Source of the DNA: JAWAAW01 sp038884575 | Lineage (GTDB): Archaea > Nanobdellota > Nanobdellia > Woesearchaeales > ARS49 | DNA length: 46,033 nucleotides | Assembly: GCA_038884575.1 (NCBI GenBank) | Contig: JAWABQ010000005.1 | Span: forward strand, 1 to 46,033 | Reading direction: 5' to 3' | In this document: in pieces, positions 1 through 7,536 of the stretch | Position numbering within the stretch: position 1 is the stretch's first letter | Layout of the letters: each line of letters starts with the position of its first letter | Made by a program: the position numbers and the translations under genes | Notes under the pieces: generated by a model | The model's database searches: none | What the model saw: the letters and a program-made list of their open reading frames with translations, nothing else | Told to the model about the DNA's origin: nothing

Positions 1-36
1 CTTCCAGAGCATTGTGTTCCCCTTTTTACCGAGGAA

Positions 37-68
37 GGTGATGTCCTTGGTTTAAAAACCTTATCACC
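37..68. promoter_or_regulatory. Inverted repeat around a TATA-like element
   Basis: GGTGAT at 37-42 and ATCACC at 63-68 form an inverted repeat around a near-palindromic GGTTTAAAAACC at 49-60. An ATG on the minus strand at 12-10 lies about 43 bp away, so this may be the promoter/operator of a gene running off the left edge. No protein of that gene can be judged from four codons. Confidence 0.3.
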
Positions 69-114
69 GAACCGTACCGAAAAATAGATATACCGCAGGG
101 GATATGCAACAGGC

Positions 115-501
115 ATGAAAAAAACAATTTGGGCACTGATAATCATTCTTATTATTGCAGCAGGCACAGCATTCTATTTTTTCAAGCCCGCAAGCCTGCC
201 AGTAAGCCCTGAAGCAAGGCAGTCAGTAACAGAATTATGCATAACGCTCAGCCAAAAAGCATTTACTGACACAGCAAGCCTGCCAGACAACATTGCAGGA
301 TGCTCCAAACTGGCATTTGAGAGGTTTGCATGCGAGGCAGCATTAAGGAATGACAAAACATATATGGCTTCTGGGCGGTTGGAAAAAGACTGCGCGCAAG
401 TGGCATTGTACCAGTCAGTGGTTGAAAGCAAAGACAAGCTCAACTGCTGGCGCCTGCAAAATGCCGTCCTTAAAGAGGAATGCCTGACAGAGCTTTCTTA
501 G
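115..501 (+). CDS. Small membrane-anchored protein with conserved cysteines
   Basis: This is a 128-residue protein I do not recognise. Residues about 5-22 form one hydrophobic segment after a Met-Lys-Lys start, so it is a signal anchor or uncleaved signal peptide with the rest outside the membrane. The exported part has six or so Cys (LC, GC, AC, DC, NC, EC), which may form disulfides. A TATA-like element centred near position 89 lies about 27 bp before the ATG, fitting a leaderless mRNA. Its 3' end overlaps the convergent RNase P p30 gene by about 32 bp. Function is unknown; similar Cys pairs occur in the exported protein at 40740-41879. Confidence 0.75.
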   Translation: MKKTIWALIIILIIAAGTAFYFFKPASLPVSPEARQSVTELCITLSQKAFTDTASLPDNIAGCSKLAFERFACEAALRNDKTYMASGRLEKDCAQVALYQSVVESKDKLNCWRLQNAVLKEECLTELS

Positions 502-1063
502 CCTCATCAGGATGCATTCCAAGGACTGTGAGGAACGAGGCAAGGTCATGCGGCTGGCGCATCTGCCACGGGTTTTTTGCAAAACTGGCTGCAATCATTT
601 TCACCTTGTATTTCCTGCAGAGCATTATGTTCTGCATCATCCTGCCAATAAGCTGGCTGCGCTGCGCGCCTGATGCTGAAAGTATGCTTGCAAAGCTGAA
701 TCCTATTGCCACATTTTTCTTTTTCGCAAGCCCGCACATTATGTGGTTCAGCCCTGAGCCGCGCTGGTGCGCATAGTCCTTTGGCTGGGTGCCTTCTGCC
801 CCAAAAAGCACGTCTGCACTGCCCTGCTCAAGCACCTGCCTGTCAGAGTCAGAGCACTGCACAAATGTCAGGATGCCTTTGCTGCGGAACTGGAATGCCT
901 TTTTTGGGTCTGCGAGCACAGCAGCCATTGCTTTCATGCCTGCAGGAGCGCTGGCTTTTCCTGGCTTTGAGGGATAAACCAGCACAAGCCCCTTGTAGCC
1001 GAGCTTTTTTGCCATCTCAAAAAACTCGTTCTCATTGTTTTCCGGAAAAACAATATCAATCAT
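470..1063 (-). CDS. rnp3: RNase P protein component 3 (Rpp30/p30)
   Basis: This 197-residue protein is the p30 subunit of archaeal RNase P, which helps the RNA component remove 5' leaders from pre-tRNA. The family signature is clear in the middle of the chain: a DVLFGAE strand, then an HQRGSGLNH segment, an AIGFSFASIL strand and a RMMQNIMLCRKYKV helix, as in the PHP/TIM-barrel-like Rpp30 fold. It is slightly shorter than the usual 200-220 residues. It is divergent from the pseudouridine synthase gene, with a shared TATA element centred about 26 bp from both starts, so the mRNA is probably leaderless. Confidence 0.9.
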   Translation of the reverse strand: MIDIVFPENNENEFFEMAKKLGYKGLVLVYPSKPGKASAPAGMKAMAAVLADPKKAFQFRSKGILTFVQCSDSDRQVLEQGSADVLFGAEGTQPKDYAHQRGSGLNHIMCGLAKKKNVAIGFSFASILSASGAQRSQLIGRMMQNIMLCRKYKVKMIAASFAKNPWQMRQPHDLASFLTVLGMHPDEAKKALSGIPL

Positions 1064-1084
1064 GCACCTGATTACCGAAGATAG

Positions 1085-1092
1085 TTATATAA
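1085..1092. promoter_or_regulatory. Shared palindromic TATA box, rnp3 / pseudouridine synthase
   Basis: TTATATAA is a perfect 8-bp palindrome centred at 1088.5. The RNase P p30 ATG (1063, minus) and the pseudouridine synthase ATG (1116, plus) lie about 26 and 27 bp away on either side. This is the normal TATA-to-start distance for leaderless archaeal genes, and no second TATA box is visible in the 52-bp gap, so one element probably serves both directions. Confidence 0.65.
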
Positions 1093-1115
1093 ACATTCGT
1101 ATTAAAGGCAGGCTC

Positions 1116-1826
1116 ATGGAGGAAAGGGTTCAGAAAATCCTTGCCGCAGCAGGGATTGCATCGCGGAGGAAATGCGAGGGGCTTATTGCAGAAGGCAGGG
1201 TTGCTGTAAACGGCAGGATAGCAAAGCTTGGCGACAAGGCAGACCCTGAAAAGGACGACATACGAGTTGACGGCGAAAGGGTTGCGAAAAAAGAGGCAAA
1301 AAAATATTATGCTGTAAACAAGCCGCGCGGGGTTGTAAGCACAGTGACAGACCCTTTTGGAAGGGTTACTGTTGCCCAGCTCGTCCCGCAGGAGGCAAGG
1401 CTTTTCCCTGTCGGCAGGCTTGACAGGGATGCAGAAGGCCTTGTCCTGATGACAAATGACGGAAGGATTGCAAACATCCTGATGCATCCGCGATATGAAA
1501 CCCCGAAAACATACAGCGCAACGCTCGCAAGGGACATAAGCCAGAAGGATTTCCGCAGGCTCAAAAAAGGGGTGCGCATCGGCTGGAGGAGAGTTGTGCC
1601 TGAAAAGGCAGTTGTGCACACGCCAAGAAATGTTGAAATAACAATACACGAGGGCAGGAAGCACATTGTCAAAATAATTTTCAAGAAGCTCGGCTACACA
1701 GTCACCAGGCTGAAAAGGACAAAAATCGGCAACATCATTCTCGGGACGCTGCCCTCAGGAGCGTGCAGGGAATTAAGCAGTGCTGAGCTTGCCGGGCTTG
1801 AAAGGCTTGCCAGCAAGGGAGAGTAA
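1116..1826 (+). CDS. Bacterial-type 16S/23S rRNA pseudouridine synthase (RsuA/RluB family)
   Basis: This 236-residue protein should convert a specific uridine to pseudouridine in rRNA. An N-terminal S4 RNA-binding domain (residues about 1-48, with the ASRRKCEGLIAEGRV motif) precedes an RsuA/RluB/RluE/RluF catalytic domain. The GRLDRDAEGL motif contains the catalytic Asp at about residue 103, and the C-terminal HEGRKHIVK motif is also typical. I chose the ATG at 1116 because the S4 domain begins there and the TATA palindrome is 27 bp upstream; longer forms would start upstream of the promoter. The family is mainly bacterial, so transfer into this archaeal lineage is likely. Confidence 0.88.
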   Translation: MEERVQKILAAAGIASRRKCEGLIAEGRVAVNGRIAKLGDKADPEKDDIRVDGERVAKKEAKKYYAVNKPRGVVSTVTDPFGRVTVAQLVPQEARLFPVGRLDRDAEGLVLMTNDGRIANILMHPRYETPKTYSATLARDISQKDFRRLKKGVRIGWRRVVPEKAVVHTPRNVEITIHEGRKHIVKIIFKKLGYTVTRLKRTKIGNIILGTLPSGACRELSSAELAGLERLASKGE

Positions 1827-2672
1827 TTCACACGCCCTGCAGACTTTCCCGCTTGAAGGCTCGCCGCAGCTCTTGCAGAAAAAACCTTGCTGTTTTTCAC
1901 GCATTTTTCCCCTGCATTTCAGGAATTTCTGCACTACTGATTTTTTCGCCCCGGGAGTCTGCCGCTCCTGCGCGTCAAGAAAGTCCCTTACTGCAAACCT
2001 GAAGCCGTCAGATGCGCACGGGCACCTGCAGTACTTGACAGGAAAGCCCTTGATTTTCGAGTAGCGCACTATCTCATCCTCGCTGAGCCAGTACAAAGGC
2101 TTTACCCGCTGGACAAAAAGCGCATTATCAGCACTGCCGCCTGAAGGGCCAAGCCTTGAATTAAGCTCTGGGCGGTTTTTCATCAAATTCATCACAAGCG
2201 ACTGGGCTTCGTCATCAAGGTTGTGGCCAAGCGCAAGCTTTTTTGCCTTCAGCTCCCGCGCTTTTTTGTTAAGCAAATGCCTGCGGAGCACGCCGCAGAC
2301 AGCGCAGGACCTGTAGGAATTCCCTCCTGCCTTTATGCGGTCCCGCAAATAACACAACGAGGCCCCGAAAATTTTCCTGAACGGCACTTCGTGGAGCCTG
2401 ATGCCGAGCTTTTTGCATGTCTCCCTGAGGTTTGCAAGATTTTCCCGGGTATAGCAGCCAATATGCGAGTCAACAGTGATTGCCTGGATGTTATAGCCAA
2501 GCTTTTTCAGGATGTAAAGAAGCGTTGTGCTGTCCTTTCCGCCGCTGACAGCAACTGCAACCCTGTCATTTTTTGAGAAAAGCCCGTACTTTTTTATCGT
2601 GCTTGCAACTTTTTCCTCAACAAGCCTTGTGAACCTGCAGTCAGGCAAGGCTTTCAATCTTTTTCCTTTCAT
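1773..2672 (-). CDS. tRNA 2-thiolation PP-loop ATPase, TtuA/NcsA/TtcA-like, without N-terminal zinc finger
   Basis: This 299-residue enzyme should activate a tRNA base by adenylation and then thiolate it. The PP-loop SGGKDS is at about residues 43-48. The cysteines expected to hold an Fe-S cluster in TtuA/TtcA enzymes are visible (Cys123 and Cys126 in CAVCG, and Cys215/217/219 in YCRCPC), as is GHNLDDEAQ near residue 150. A CxxC...CxxC zinc ribbon sits near the C-terminus. The N-terminal zinc finger usual for TtuA/NcsA is missing; only one Cys (about residue 12) remains. The gene overlaps the upstream ThiI-like gene by about 32 bp and its 3' end overlaps the convergent pseudouridine synthase gene. 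Confidence 0.85.
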   Translation of the reverse strand: MKGKRLKALPDCRFTRLVEEKVASTIKKYGLFSKNDRVAVAVSGGKDSTTLLYILKKLGYNIQAITVDSHIGCYTRENLANLRETCKKLGIRLHEVPFRKIFGASLCYLRDRIKAGGNSYRSCAVCGVLRRHLLNKKARELKAKKLALGHNLDDEAQSLVMNLMKNRPELNSRLGPSGGSADNALFVQRVKPLYWLSEDEIVRYSKIKGFPVKYCRCPCASDGFRFAVRDFLDAQERQTPGAKKSVVQKFLKCRGKMREKQQGFFCKSCGEPSSGKVCRACELLSLAGKPFKPGKLSTA

Positions 2673-3483
2673 TTTTTATTTCCTGCGGTGAAAAACCTGA
2701 AAGCGGGCGCAGCACAACAGCGCTTACAGGAATTTCCCTGAATTTTCCAAACGAATCATTGACAACAACAGCCTGTGATTTTTGCTTCCTGCATACCTCA
2801 TCAAGCTCGCTGACCGACTTGATATTCCACTGGACAATTTTCTCAGGAGAAAAATCCCGGATAAGCGCAAAGCCTGCATTTTTAATGACGGCGGGAATTA
2901 TTTTGCAGCCGCGCTTCATCACCAAAAGGGCGGCAGTGACTGAATCATCGTCCTCAACCAGCGCAACAGCAACACCCTGGCAGCCGACAGGCATGCCGCC
3001 AGGGCCCTCAATGCGGCCTGCCAGGACATAAATATTGCCGTCAATAATTTCAAGCTGGATATTTACCGAAGGGTTTTCCATCCTGACTTTTGCCTTTGTC
3101 ATCCTTGCAACCCTGCTGCCAAGCTCAGAGCATGCCTGGTGCGATGTCAGGCTGAATTTCTTGTCAAGGCGCTGGCATGAAACCCTGAAAGAATCATTTT
3201 CAGAAAGGCTTTCAACGAGCTTTTTTGCAACAGCAGCTGCCTCATCGATTGTCTTTCCTGCATTTGTTGCCTGCGAGAAAGAGGAAATCCCAAAAACTTT
3301 TTTAAGTGAGCTGCAGGATTCATCAGTCTCTATGATTATCCTGCCATAAGCGCGCCTTACTTCTGAGAATTTCACATTATTGGAGCGCAAATTTGCCTCT
3401 ATGTTCCTAACAAGCACGTTCTCAAACCGCGCCCTGTTCTTGCCTTTGATTCCGATTTCATCATACCTAACAAGGACAGGCAT
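2641..3483 (-). CDS. ThiI-like THUMP protein with a degenerate PP-loop
   Basis: This 280-residue protein has the N-terminal ferredoxin-like and THUMP domains of ThiI, the tRNA 4-thiouridine synthase (residues about 1-165, opening VRYDEIGIKGKNR). The GGMPVGCQG segment that normally leads into the ThiI PP-loop is kept, and LVMKRGC follows, but the SGGIDS nucleotide-binding motif is replaced by VEDDDS at about 176-181. The C-terminal part is about 100 residues shorter than usual. It probably binds tRNA through THUMP but cannot adenylate it alone. The TtuA-like PP-loop gene overlaps its 3' end, suggesting a two-subunit enzyme. A TATA element centred near 3510 is about 27 bp upstream. Confidence 0.82.
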   Translation of the reverse strand: MPVLVRYDEIGIKGKNRARFENVLVRNIEANLRSNNVKFSEVRRAYGRIIIETDESCSSLKKVFGISSFSQATNAGKTIDEAAAVAKKLVESLSENDSFRVSCQRLDKKFSLTSHQACSELGSRVARMTKAKVRMENPSVNIQLEIIDGNIYVLAGRIEGPGGMPVGCQGVAVALVEDDDSVTAALLVMKRGCKIIPAVIKNAGFALIRDFSPEKIVQWNIKSVSELDEVCRKQKSQAVVVNDSFGKFREIPVSAVVLRPLSGFSPQEIKNERKKIESLA

Positions 3484-3526
3484 ATAAATACAAGGACATG
3501 CCGGACATAATAAATATACTCCGAAA

Positions 3527-3540
3527 CCTTTTTAAATACC
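3527..3540 (+). promoter_or_regulatory. TATA box of the eL34 gene
   Basis: The stretch CTTTTTAAATACC is centred near 3533, about 26 bp before the eL34 ATG at 3559, which suggests a leaderless ribosomal protein mRNA. It is separate from the TATA element used by the divergent ThiI-like gene. Confidence 0.6.
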
Positions 3541-3558
3541 CCTCTGGAAGCCAGAACC

Positions 3559-3825
3559 ATGGTTGAAGGCAGAAGGCGTTCAAGGACTCTCAGGAGAATC
3601 TTTGTAAGAACTCCTGGCGGAAGGAATGTTGTGCATTATGCTGAAAGGAAGAAAAGCAGGCCGCACTGCTCCAGCTGCGGCGCTGAACTGCATGGCATAA
3701 AAGCAGTGGCGCCAAGGGAAATGCACGCAATGCCAAAGACCCAGAAGAGGCCTGAAAGGCCTTACGGCGGAGTGCTTTGTTCTGCATGCATGCGCCGGGT
3801 CATAATACAAAAAGCAAGACAATAA
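3559..3825 (+). CDS. rpl34e: Large-subunit ribosomal protein eL34
   Basis: This 88-residue basic protein matches archaeal/eukaryotic eL34 (L34e) in length and motifs. It begins MVEGRRRSRTLRRIFVRTPG, has a VHYAERKK segment, and carries a zinc ribbon of two CxxC pairs (CSSCG near residue 38 and CSACMRR near residue 76). It is part of the 50S subunit. It is followed after 51 bp by eL14, an archaeal arrangement in which adenylate or cytidylate kinase genes often sit between the two; none is present here. Confidence 0.95.
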   Translation: MVEGRRRSRTLRRIFVRTPGGRNVVHYAERKKSRPHCSSCGAELHGIKAVAPREMHAMPKTQKRPERPYGGVLCSACMRRVIIQKARQ

Positions 3826-3863
3826 GCTCCCGGGAATGCGGCGACGCACCCATCAAGCGGAGC

Positions 3864-3870
3864 GGAGGGG
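3864..3870 (+). promoter_or_regulatory. Strong Shine-Dalgarno of the eL14 gene
   Basis: GGAGGGG ends 6 bases before the ATG at 3877. It fits an internal gene of an operon with eL34, in contrast with the leaderless first gene. Confidence 0.6.
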
Positions 3871-3876
3871 AAAAAA

Positions 3877-4305
3877 ATGATTGATGTCGGAAGGATTTGC
3901 GTGAAAACAGCAGGAAGAGACGCAGGGCTGAAATGCGTCGTTGTTGATGTTATTGACAATAATTTTGTCCTCATAGACGGCGAGACAAGGAGAAGGAAGT
4001 GCAACATACTCCACCTTGAACCACTTGACAGGACTGTTGAAATAAAAAAGGGCGCGAGCCATGCAGAAGTTGCAAAAGCATTTGAGTCGCTAAATTACAA
4101 AGTGCACGCGCCAAAGACAAAGAAAAAGACCGTGAGACCGAGAAAGGCAAGAAGAAGCAAGCTCGCGGGGCAAAAGCCAGCGCCAGCGAAGGCGGCAGCC
4201 CCATCAAAGGCTGCAGCACCAACTGCAGCTACAGAAAAGCCTGCAGCAAAAAAGCCGGCTGTTGCAAAAAAAGCTGCGCCTGCAGTGCAAAAGAAGCTTG
4301 AATAG
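3877..4305 (+). CDS. rpl14e: Ribosomal protein eL14 with a long Ala/Lys/Pro tail
   Basis: Residues about 1-80 are a clear eL14 (L14e) KOW-type ribosomal protein: MIDVGRICVKTAGRDAGLKC, then a VLIDGETRRRKCNILHLEPL strand pair. Archaeal eL14 normally ends after roughly 80-95 residues. Here a tail of about 50-60 residues follows, rich in Ala, Lys and Pro, with repeated AAAP and KPA-type units, resembling histone H1-like or eukaryotic ribosomal tails. It is likely disordered and may bind rRNA or nucleic acid. The gene is probably co-transcribed with eL34. Confidence 0.92.
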   Translation: MIDVGRICVKTAGRDAGLKCVVVDVIDNNFVLIDGETRRRKCNILHLEPLDRTVEIKKGASHAEVAKAFESLNYKVHAPKTKKKTVRPRKARRSKLAGQKPAPAKAAAPSKAAAPTAATEKPAAKKPAVAKKAAPAVQKKLE

Positions 4306-4310
4306 TAGGA

Positions 4311-5963
4311 TTAAGCCTTCCTTATGTGGTTGAATAATTCAGTCAGATTGATTTCTGCAGCAGCAACAGGCATTTCAAGCCCGAAGTTTGTAATAACCTG
4401 CGGATGAACTTCGCCGATTGTGGCAATTGCGTGGTTGTCAACCTTGACCTGGGCAACGCGGCCGGGGATAAAGCTTGAGTGCTCTGCCTCCTCAAATGCC
4501 GCATTGACACCAAGCACCCTGAGTAAATACTCAACAACTTGCCTTATCTCTGTATAGTCTGCCTTTGGATGAGCGGAAACAATGCCAAGGACTGTGCGCT
4601 CGCCAACCTGCGTCGGAGTCTTTGGGTCGCCATAGAATGCAGTGCCAATTGAAAAGAACTTTTGTGGATAATCCTTCATCTTGTTGACTTTCAGGACTTC
4701 CATCAACGAGGGAAGCATCCATGCCCTCAGGGCATTATAGTCGACAGTCAGGGCATTTGCAAGCTCAATGACATCAGCATGGCAGTTCATTGCCTTTGTC
4801 TGCACAGCAACATTGGAAATGTTGTAAGTCATTGCCTCAAGCATCCCAAGCCCTACAAGGAATCCTGCAACTGCTTCCTGGAACTCTGAAAACTCATCTG
4901 CAGAGCCGATTGTTGCAACCTTTGGAATCTCAGGCCTGAACTTTTCATAGCCATAAGCAATTGCAATGTCCTCTGCAAGGTCAACAAGGTGCATCACATC
5001 AGCGCGGTATGCAGGAATTAATGCCTGCCTTGCAGCATAGCCGTAGCCCATGCGCTCAAGAAGCTTTTTTGCTTCTGCCTCTTTCAGCTCAATGCCGAGC
5101 AGTTTGCTGACAGCATCAATGTCAACTTTCATCTTTCGTGGCGCAAGGTCAGGGGTTGTGATTTTCTTTGAATACTTTACATCAACAGCAACAATCCTGC
5201 CGCCCATGTCAGCAAGCATTGTCACGATGATGTTGAGCAGGACTTTCAAAGCCCGCAAGTCAAAACCAGAGCACTCAATGAAAACATCTTTTGTCGAAGG
5301 CTCAACTTTGCCTGTTGCCTGCGAGTTGATGATTGGCGGGACGCTGAGCACCTGATTCTTTGCGTCAATAAAAACAGGAAACCTTGCCTGGCCCTCAAGC
5401 AGGTGGGCATAAGCCCTTCCTGTCGGGTGCTGGGCAAGCAATTGCGCTGCATTCATTGGGCGCGCGCTTTCCAAAGGCACAAACACAATGTCCTGGGGCT
5501 TTTTTGCAGTGTATGTGATTGGGAACTGGATTTTTTCAAGGGGATAAATGCCGATTGCGGCTTTTTTCCTGTTCCTGCAGTAAGTAGCATGCAGTTTTTC
5601 CTGTACCTGTATTATTTCCTTGATTTTTTCATCATCCAGCTTTAACCCCCTGACAACAGCGCAGGCAGTGAAAGGCCTTACTGCGCTCACTGCCCTGTCA
5701 ACAACAACAAGGAAGCGCTCTTTTGCAACCTTGTACTGCCTCAGCCCTGTCTTAACCCCAAGGAAAGAGCTTAATGACCTCGCAAGCCCCTGCTCGCTGA
5801 GCCAGTCAGGCCTGTTTGGCGCGATGTCAACCTCAATCTCTGTCTCAAGCACAGCATCAACAGGCGCGCCCATCATTGAAAGGCGATCTGCAAGCTCATT
5901 GTCGCTGAGCTTTTTGCCTGCAAGCCTCAGCAATTCCTTTTTGTTGAAACTTATTGCTGACAT
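4311..5963 (-). CDS. pheT: Phenylalanyl-tRNA synthetase beta subunit
   Basis: This is the 550-residue archaeal/eukaryotic-type PheRS beta subunit. It has no bacterial N-terminal EMAP-type tRNA-binding domain and opens with the B1-type region (DIAPNRPDWLS near residue 47). A B3/B4-type region (VPPIINS) and the B5 and catalytic-like domains follow (DLAEDIAIAYGYEKF near residue 330; FSIGTAFYGD near 445). It pairs with PheS to charge tRNA-Phe. The ATG overlaps the pheS stop in a TAATG junction, so the two are translationally coupled. Confidence 0.96.
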   Translation of the reverse strand: MSAISFNKKELLRLAGKKLSDNELADRLSMMGAPVDAVLETEIEVDIAPNRPDWLSEQGLARSLSSFLGVKTGLRQYKVAKERFLVVVDRAVSAVRPFTACAVVRGLKLDDEKIKEIIQVQEKLHATYCRNRKKAAIGIYPLEKIQFPITYTAKKPQDIVFVPLESARPMNAAQLLAQHPTGRAYAHLLEGQARFPVFIDAKNQVLSVPPIINSQATGKVEPSTKDVFIECSGFDLRALKVLLNIIVTMLADMGGRIVAVDVKYSKKITTPDLAPRKMKVDIDAVSKLLGIELKEAEAKKLLERMGYGYAARQALIPAYRADVMHLVDLAEDIAIAYGYEKFRPEIPKVATIGSADEFSEFQEAVAGFLVGLGMLEAMTYNISNVAVQTKAMNCHADVIELANALTVDYNALRAWMLPSLMEVLKVNKMKDYPQKFFSIGTAFYGDPKTPTQVGERTVLGIVSAHPKADYTEIRQVVEYLLRVLGVNAAFEEAEHSSFIPGRVAQVKVDNHAIATIGEVHPQVITNFGLEMPVAAAEINLTELFNHIRKA

Positions 5964-7495
5964 TATTTCACCTGAAGCCTTGCCTCGCGCAATTGCTGGA
6001 CATCATTCTTGTAAATGTCGCGGAGGTCTGTTATCTTGTAATAATCCGTGATTATGCGCTCCATCCCCAAGCCCCATGCAAGCACAGGCACTGCCTTTCC
6101 AAGCAATGGCTGGACAACCTCTGGGCGGAAGATTCCTGTGCCGCCAAGCTCCACCCATTCGTTTTTCACAGGGTGCCAGACGTCAACCTCCATGGAAGGC
6201 TCTGTGTAAGGGAAATGCGACGGCCTGATGCGTATTTTTTCAAAGCCCATCTTCCTGAAAAACTCCTTAAGATACCCCTGCAGGTTACACAGGTTTGCAT
6301 CAGGGTCGACTACAATGCCCTCAACCTGGCAGAACTCAAACAGGTGCTTCCAGTCAAGTGTTTCATTCCTGAAGACCTTTACAACGCTGAAGAATTTTGC
6401 AGGAAGGTCTGCCTCTGTCAGGCGTGAGATTGCCTGGGCGCTAAGAACCGTGCTATGCGTCCTCAGCAAAAGTTCCTTTGCCTTTTCTTCTGACCACGGC
6501 TGCTGCCATCCTGTGCTTCCTGTTTTTCCGCCATACTCATGCACTGCCTTGATTTCGCTGACAAACTCCTTTGGAATCATGCCCTTGTTCGGCTTCTTCA
6601 GGAAAAATGTGTCCTGCATTTCCCTTGCAGGATGGTCCTGCGGGATGTACAATGCATCCATGTTCCAGAAGGCAGACTGCACAATGGTACCTGTCATCTC
6701 ATTAAATCCCATGTCGCGCCAGATTTTCTTTATTTTATTTATTGAGTCAGAGACAAAATGCCTCCTTCCGCCAGAAATCTTGGGAACCTGGACTGCAACA
6801 TCATAACGCCTTATTGGCTTCTTTTTCCATTCGCCGGAAAGTATTATCTGGGGTGTGATTGCGTCAATTATTTTTTCATCCCTTACCCCGAGCTCTATCA
6901 GCTGCCTGCCAAGCGGAAGCAGCGCAACACTCCTTGTCTTCTGCTGCTCAACCCTGATTATTGCCCTGCGCGGCCTCAATGACTGCACTGCCGCCTTTTC
7001 ATCAGAAGAAAGCGCACTTAGGTGGATGGGAAAATCCTTCCGCAGGAATGACTCCTCAATAAACTCCTTTTTGAGGGCTGCCTTGCCCTGCTCTGTGAGC
7101 TTGACCCTGAGCCCCTTGTCATGCGATATGTGCACCAGCGCCTTTTTTCTGAGAAGCCCGAGGCAGATGTTAAGCTCGTCGCGGGACAATTTTGCCTTGT
7201 CTGCGACCTTGTCCACAGTCAGCTCCTTGTCGCCAAGCGCGTGCAAAAACCGCCTTTCCGGCAGACCCTGCTTTTTGTACAATTCGCCGTTCTTGTCAAG
7301 GGTGACAAGGTCTGCAGAGCTGATGTCCACCCTGATTATTTTCTTGTTCTCAAGCCACTGGAGCGCCCTGCCTACCTCGACATCCTTCAGGCCTGTCGCT
7401 GCGCAAATCGCCGGAACTGTCGTGTGCTTGTCAAGCACCGGCAGAACTTTCCGTTCCAGCGGGTGCAGGCTTTGCACGAGCTTGTCAAAGTTCAT
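5963..7495 (-). CDS. pheS: Phenylalanyl-tRNA synthetase alpha subunit
   Basis: This 510-residue protein is the catalytic class II alpha subunit of archaeal PheRS. The N-terminal 160 residues hold winged-helix modules that contact tRNA, as in eukaryotic PheRS. The catalytic domain shows motif 2 (VFRNETLDWKH), the QVEG segment, FPYTEPSMEVDV and motif 3 (GLGMERI, near residue 482). The gene lies 41 bp downstream of a TrmB-family regulator on the same strand and overlaps pheT by one base, so trmB-pheS-pheT may be one operon. Confidence 0.97.
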   Translation of the reverse strand: MNFDKLVQSLHPLERKVLPVLDKHTTVPAICAATGLKDVEVGRALQWLENKKIIRVDISSADLVTLDKNGELYKKQGLPERRFLHALGDKELTVDKVADKAKLSRDELNICLGLLRKKALVHISHDKGLRVKLTEQGKAALKKEFIEESFLRKDFPIHLSALSSDEKAAVQSLRPRRAIIRVEQQKTRSVALLPLGRQLIELGVRDEKIIDAITPQIILSGEWKKKPIRRYDVAVQVPKISGGRRHFVSDSINKIKKIWRDMGFNEMTGTIVQSAFWNMDALYIPQDHPAREMQDTFFLKKPNKGMIPKEFVSEIKAVHEYGGKTGSTGWQQPWSEEKAKELLLRTHSTVLSAQAISRLTEADLPAKFFSVVKVFRNETLDWKHLFEFCQVEGIVVDPDANLCNLQGYLKEFFRKMGFEKIRIRPSHFPYTEPSMEVDVWHPVKNEWVELGGTGIFRPEVVQPLLGKAVPVLAWGLGMERIITDYYKITDLRDIYKNDVQQLREARLQVK

Positions 7496-7536
7496 TTGCT
7501 TCCTGGCAAACTACAAGGAAAAAAGAAAACACCGCC

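Noticed and set aside
1056..1664. A 202-codon open frame antisense to the pseudouridine synthase
   Set aside because: It runs through the shared promoter and opposite the catalytic motifs of a clear gene.
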